Of a stretch of 8,072 nt of DNA, positions 4,341 to 8,072 are shown piece by piece; within the stretch, counting starts at the first letter, position 1, and each line of letters opens with the position of its first letter. Origin of the DNA: Thermoplasmatota archaeon (GTDB taxonomy: Archaea > Thermoplasmatota > Thermoplasmata > RBG-16-68-12 > JAGMCJ01); the NCBI GenBank assembly GCA_022848825.1, contig JAJISH010000317.1, positions 1-8,072 of the forward strand. Reading direction: 5' to 3'. A program made the translations under genes and the position numbers. The notes below the pieces were generated by a model. It searched no databases, was not told the DNA's origin, and saw only the letters and a program-made list of their open reading frames with translations.

Positions 4341-7300
4341 ATGGGGTTTCTGGATTCCCTCTTCGACAAGGAGAAAAGGACTTTAGGCAAGGCCTCGAAG
4401 AACATCAAGAGAGGCAAGGAGTGCGTCCAGAAGGGTTCCAGGGATGCCGCCTACGTCTATTTCGCCAAGGCGTCCCAGACCCTTGAGAAGAACCGGGAGT
4501 TCATATCGAAGCTGACGACCGACTTCTCGGACGTGTACGACGAGCTTGGGTACGGCTTCCACGAGATAGGCAGGGACACAGAGGCGAACGGACACATCGA
4601 CTACGCTCTCCAATTGGACCCGAACAACATAGACGCGCTAAACCACAAGGGGCTCATGCTCTACCATGGAGGGGAGGCCGAGGAGGCTCTCGGGCTTTAT
4701 GACAAGGCGCTGAACCTGGCCCCCGCCAGAAAGGACGTGTGGTCGAACAAGGGCGATGTCCTCGTTGACCTCGGGGACACGCGGGATGCCGAGAACTGCT
4801 TCTTCGAGGTCCTGAAGATCGATGACACCGACATCCCCACCTACACGAAGCTCCTCAGCATCCGTCCGGAGGACGGGAGCCTGTGGAAGAGGAAGGGGAT
4901 GGCCTACTTCAGGCTGAGCCAGTACGAGGAATCCGTCAGGACCTTTGACGAGGGGCTGAGACTCGAGCCCTCGGACAAGGACATGTGGCTGAAGAAGGCG
5001 GAGGCGCTGGAGAACCTCGGCAGGAAAGAGGACGCCCTCTTCTCCCTGGAGAAGTGTCTGGAACTGGACTATGAGAACACTACCCTGTGGAAGCGGAAGG
5101 GAAGGATTCTTCACGAACTGGGGAAGAGGGACGAGGCGCTCGGGTCCTTCGAAAAGGCCATAACGTACGACCCGAGGGACGGGGAGAGCCACCTCTTGAA
5201 AGGGAGGATACTCGTGGAGCTCGAGGAGCACGAGGCTGCGGTCAGGGCCTTCGACGAGGCGCTCGCCATAGACGCGAAATCCCTCGAGGCGCTCAGGGGG
5301 AAGAAAGCCGCCTTCACGGTCATGAAGAGATGGGAGGACGTCGTGAGCGTTGGCGAGTCGATCGTCCAACTGGACCTGAAGGATCAGGAGGCCTACCTGG
5401 GCATGGGAAACGCCTACATGAACCTGGGAAAGCACAAGGAGGCCGTGAGCGCCTACAACGGCGTCCTGAGGATCAACGCGGAGAGCGTCGAGGCCCTCAC
5501 GGGCAAGAAGGAGGCGCTGATCAAGCTGGAGGACTGGAGAGAGGTCGCGAACGTCTGCGACTACATCATCAGGTCGGACCCTTCGAACAAGGAGGCGCTC
5601 TATCACAAGGGCGTGGCCCTCCTGGAGCTGGACGATCTGCGGGAGGCGAAGAATGCGTTCGACATCGCCCTCGAGATGAGTCCGAGGGACCTCGATCTCC
5701 TCAGGAAGAAGCTCACCGTCCTCAAGAGGCTGCGCGCAAGGGAGGAGATCGTTGCGTGCGCGAGCGCAATAGTCGCGCTCGATCCCGATGACGCTGAGAC
5801 GTGGAAGGAGAGGGGAATGGCTCTGAGCGCCCTTTCGCGACCTGTGGAGGCGCTGACGTCCCTCGACCTGGCGCTCGGGCTGAGCCCGGAGGACTACTCG
5901 GCTTGGATGGAGAAGGCGGCCATATACGAGAGGATGAAGGACCGCGAGAAGGCGGTCTCGGCCTACGACAAGGCCGTGGAGATAAACCCCAAGGACGCGA
6001 AGGCCTGGAAGAACCGGGGCCAGGCGCTGGGAAGGCTCGGTCGCTTCGAGCAGTCGCTGGACAGCTTGCAGAGGGCGATTCAACTCGACGCAACGGACAG
6101 GGTCACGTGGTACAGCAAGGGGCTGGCATTGGAAGGTCTGAAGAACTACGAGGAGGCCCTCGTCGCGTACGACAGGGCGCTCAAGCTGGGCCCGAAGGAC
6201 AAGCACGTGTGGTACAGCAAGGGTCTGACGCTTTCATCGCTCGAGCGGTACGATGATGCCCGCGCCAGCTTCGAGAAGGTGATCGAGTTCGACCCCTCAA
6301 ACAAGCTCGCGCACGTGAGGATGGCCGACGCCCTCGTCAAGCTCGGAAGGGACAAGGAGGCGCTCGGCTCCTACGAGAGGGCACTCGAGATAGACCCGAA
6401 CGACCTCGAGACCGCCAGAGCCAGGAAGGACATATTCAAGAGGCTGGGCGAATGGAAAGGAACCTACGAGGCCGCGGACCTGATGACCACGATCGACTAC
6501 GGAAGCATCGAGGGGTACTACGAGAAGGCCCTGGCGGCGAAGAACCTGGGATGGAACGATGACGCCCTCAACGCCATAGAGTCCGCCATATCCATGGACC
6601 CGAAGGACCTGAGGCTGCTGCAAGTGAAGAAGGACGTTCTTGAACGGGCGGGCGACTACGAAGGCGTCATCGAGACGTGCAACTACATACTCCAGATGCA
6701 GCCCAACCATCTGGATTCTATCAGGACGAAGGGACACTCATTGGCCAAGATGGGCAAGTACGGGGAGGCCCTGAAGAGCTTCGACCAGGCCGTGTCGCTG
6801 GACACGATGGACAAGCACACGTGGAACATGAGAGGCGACGCGCTCCTGACGATGAAGAACTACGAGGGGGCGATCCAGAGCTTCGACAAGGTTCTCGATA
6901 TAGATCCGGGCAACTCCCACGCATTCGCGAAGAGGGGCGAGATCTTCTTCGGCCTGGAGAAGTTCGAGAGGGCCCTCAAGGCCTACGAGGACGCCCTGAC
7001 CATGGACCGGGACAACACGGCGCTGCTGAACCGAAAGGCCTTGACGCTCTCCAAACTGCAGAGGTTCGACGAGGGCCTGGCCGTTGTGGATGACATACTG
7101 AGGAAGGAGGCGAAGAACCTAGAAGCCCTCGTGACGAAGGGCAGGATCCTCGCGGAGCAGAACAGGTATCCGGATGCCCTCGAGGCGGTCAACGGCGCGC
7201 TCGGGATAAGGGACGACAACCCGACGGTGTGGCTTGAGAGAGGAAGGATACTCGAGAAGATGAAGAGGTTCGAGGATGCGGACGGAAGCTACGAGAGGGC

Positions 7301-8072
7301 CATCGAGATCGACTATCACAGCTTCGCAGCCTGGAAGGAGAGGGGGCTCCTCGCGGCGAAGACGAGGAACTACGAGCTGGCGCTGAACTCGTACGAGAGG
7401 GCCTCCGAGATCAACGAGGAGGACAAGATCATCTGGCAGCTCATGGGACTGGCCCTCGAGAAGATGAACAACTGGGAGGAGGCGATCGCGGCCTACGACA
7501 GGGCGATCGGTCTCGACCCGAAGGACAAGGTCCCTTGGAACAGCAAGGGGCTCGCGCTGATGCATCAGGGAAGGTTCGAGAGCGCTGTGAGAGCGTTCGA
7601 GAGCGCTCTGGCGATAGATCCCAACTACGAGCCCTCCATCGAGGCGAAGAAGATATGCGAGGATAGGAAGAGGAAGAGACAGCTGGGCGAGTATGGGAAG
7701 AGGGTCCTGGAGTTCGAGTTCCGGAACGGAAGGGCCATCACGAAAGAGGAGGCTTTCCGCGACCTGAACATACCGTTCGACTACCTGGGCGAGGTCATCA
7801 GCCACCTCCGCGAGAGAGAGACCATCGACATTGCGAAGATGACCTCGGCCGAACTGGAGGACATGGAGCGAGCGTCGATCCCCGTCCTGAGGAGCTGCAT
7901 CGAGAGCGGTGGCAGGTATGGCCTGAGGCTCTGCGACATCACCGCCAGCTTCCCGCAGTACGATATCGAGAGGTCGAAGAAGATCCTCAGCTACATCGAG
8001 ACCGTGGACAGGATGAGGGTCGAGCCGAGGTACGACCAGGAGCTCGATTCCCTGCTGAGGCAGACGCTTGAC
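4341..8072 (+). CDS. Giant tetratricopeptide repeat (TPR) protein, 3' end beyond the window
   Basis: An open frame of 1244 codons without a stop, running off the right edge. Residues 1-62 are a charged helical N-terminus (MGFLDSLFDKEKRTLGKASK first). Residues 63-1096 hold 30 TPR units of 34 residues each, interrupted only by a 14-residue remnant at 165-178. Canonical units show W4, G8, A20, F/Y24, A27 and P32, for example DRVTWYSKGLAL. Residues 1097 onward form another region: a basic linker (EDRKRKRQ), then two segments that look like helix-turn-helix folds (AITKEEAFRDLNIPFDYLGEVISHL and RLCDITASFPQYDIERSKKI). There is no signal peptide or membrane segment, so it is probably cytosolic. TPR arrays are protein-binding superhelices; the partner is unknown. 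GGTGG (4330-4334) precedes the ATG. The helix-turn-helix call is inference from pattern only. Confidence 0.92.
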   Translation, partial: MGFLDSLFDKEKRTLGKASKNIKRGKECVQKGSRDAAYVYFAKASQTLEKNREFISKLTTDFSDVYDELGYGFHEIGRDTEANGHIDYALQLDPNNIDALNHKGLMLYHGGEAEEALGLYDKALNLAPARKDVWSNKGDVLVDLGDTRDAENCFFEVLKIDDTDIPTYTKLLSIRPEDGSLWKRKGMAYFRLSQYEESVRTFDEGLRLEPSDKDMWLKKAEALENLGRKEDALFSLEKCLELDYENTTLWKRKGRILHELGKRDEALGSFEKAITYDPRDGESHLLKGRILVELEEHEAAVRAFDEALAIDAKSLEALRGKKAAFTVMKRWEDVVSVGESIVQLDLKDQEAYLGMGNAYMNLGKHKEAVSAYNGVLRINAESVEALTGKKEALIKLEDWREVANVCDYIIRSDPSNKEALYHKGVALLELDDLREAKNAFDIALEMSPRDLDLLRKKLTVLKRLRAREEIVACASAIVALDPDDAETWKERGMALSALSRPVEALTSLDLALGLSPEDYSAWMEKAAIYERMKDREKAVSAYDKAVEINPKDAKAWKNRGQALGRLGRFEQSLDSLQRAIQLDATDRVTWYSKGLALEGLKNYEEALVAYDRALKLGPKDKHVWYSKGLTLSSLERYDDARASFEKVIEFDPSNKLAHVRMADALVKLGRDKEALGSYERALEIDPNDLETARARKDIFKRLGEWKGTYEAADLMTTIDYGSIEGYYEKALAAKNLGWNDDALNAIESAISMDPKDLRLLQVKKDVLERAGDYEGVIETCNYILQMQPNHLDSIRTKGHSLAKMGKYGEALKSFDQAVSLDTMDKHTWNMRGDALLTMKNYEGAIQSFDKVLDIDPGNSHAFAKRGEIFFGLEKFERALKAYEDALTMDRDNTALLNRKALTLSKLQRFDEGLAVVDDILRKEAKNLEALVTKGRILAEQNRYPDALEAVNGALGIRDDNPTVWLERGRILEKMKRFEDADGSYERAIEIDYHSFAAWKERGLLAAKTRNYELALNSYERASEINEEDKIIWQLMGLALEKMNNWEEAIAAYDRAIGLDPKDKVPWNSKGLALMHQGRFESAVRAFESALAIDPNYEPSIEAKKICEDRKRKRQLGEYGKRVLEFEFRNGRAITKEEAFRDLNIPFDYLGEVISHLRERETIDIAKMTSAELEDMERASIPVLRSCIESGGRYGLRLCDITASFPQYDIERSKKILSYIETVDRMRVEPRYDQELDSLLRQTLD
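4527..7628 (+). repeat. Array of 30 TPR units, 102-base period
   Basis: Units 1-3 cover residues 63-164 and units 4-30 cover residues 179-1096. From unit 4 to unit 30, 27 units follow each other with no insertion or deletion. Residue 4 of each unit is Trp in units 3-6, 13-17, 23 and 27-30. Units 8, 10, 12, 19, 21 and, less clearly, 25 are non-canonical: they have Lys at position 7 or 8, usually lack Gly8, have no Ala20, and carry Ile or Met at 27. DNA identity between units is low overall, so the array is old, although units 16 and 17 share the run TGGTACAGCAAGGG. Confidence 0.9.
4833..4874 (+). repeat. Remnant of a partly deleted TPR unit
   Basis: Fourteen residues (IPTYTKLLSIRPED, 165-178) break the otherwise exact 34-residue spacing. 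The last part, LLSIRPED followed by GSLW, has the form of a TPR end (LxLxPxD followed by xxxW), so this looks like the tail of a unit that lost about 20 residues in frame. Confidence 0.6.

Noticed and set aside
4638..6206. Long - strand open frame (522 codons) across the TPR gene
   Set aside because: It is the antisense of the TPR coding frame. GC-rich third positions keep the opposite frame open; its translation has repeated low-complexity patterns and no domain, while the + strand frame encodes 30 clear TPR units.
7575..7607. Twelve-base direct repeat TTCGAGAGCGCT in TPR unit 30
   Set aside because: It encodes the helix pattern FESAVRAFESAL and is explained by the heptad-like residue repetition of the TPR.
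4527..7628. Possible CRISPR or satellite array because of the 102-base periodicity
   Set aside because: The periodicity exists at protein level only; there are no near-identical short direct repeats separated by unique spacers.
7119..7805. Another - strand open frame across the TPR gene
   Set aside because: Same cause: antisense of regular TPR codons, with no ribosome site or promoter.

Overview
The window looks like a piece of a GC-rich archaeal chromosome, probably a euryarchaeon; I would lean to Thermoplasmata or Methanomassiliicoccales relatives, but that is inference. The archaeal signs are an archaeosine synthase gene (ArcS), a tRNA gene without an encoded CCA end, TATA-box promoters about 25-30 bases before transcription starts, and short or absent leaders. 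Most genes are on the + strand; one small gene is on the - strand.

Region 1-1457 holds a redox and metalloid group. It starts with the tail of an AbrB-type protein resembling the 'HgcAB-associated protein' family. A SAM-dependent arsenite methyltransferase (arsM) follows 13 bases later with a strong Shine-Dalgarno site. A thioredoxin with a WCGPC active site comes next under its own TATA box. Thioredoxin is a known reductant for ArsM turnover, so the neighbourhood makes biochemical sense.

Region 1459-3555 holds arcS, full length with TGT-like, DUF5591 and PUA parts. Its TATA box begins two bases after the thioredoxin stop, and its best start is a TTG that appears leaderless. A 78-residue three-helix membrane protein of unknown function follows.

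Region 3556-4340 is lower in GC and densely built. A compact unit contains a TATA box, a GGGGTGA ribosome site, a 24-codon ORF and a strong hairpin plus T-run terminator. After it come tRNA-Gly(UCC), whose G15 is the kind of base ArcS helps modify, and a convergent 74-codon - strand gene. The promoter of that gene carries a near-perfect 22-base palindrome with TTGTCCGA half-sites. The same half-site recurs directly before the TATA box of the next + strand gene, so one unknown regulator may control both divergent genes.

Region 4341-8072 is a single giant TPR protein, at least 1244 residues and still open at the window edge. I count 30 TPR units, each 34 residues, interrupted only by one 14-residue remnant, followed by a C-terminal region with helix-turn-helix-like segments. 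The array shows a higher-order pattern in which units 4-11 resemble units 15-22, a period of 11 units, and in part it alternates canonical and non-canonical TPRs. The most novel-looking items are the 24-codon unit with its terminator, the shared operator-like half-site and the large regular TPR array.
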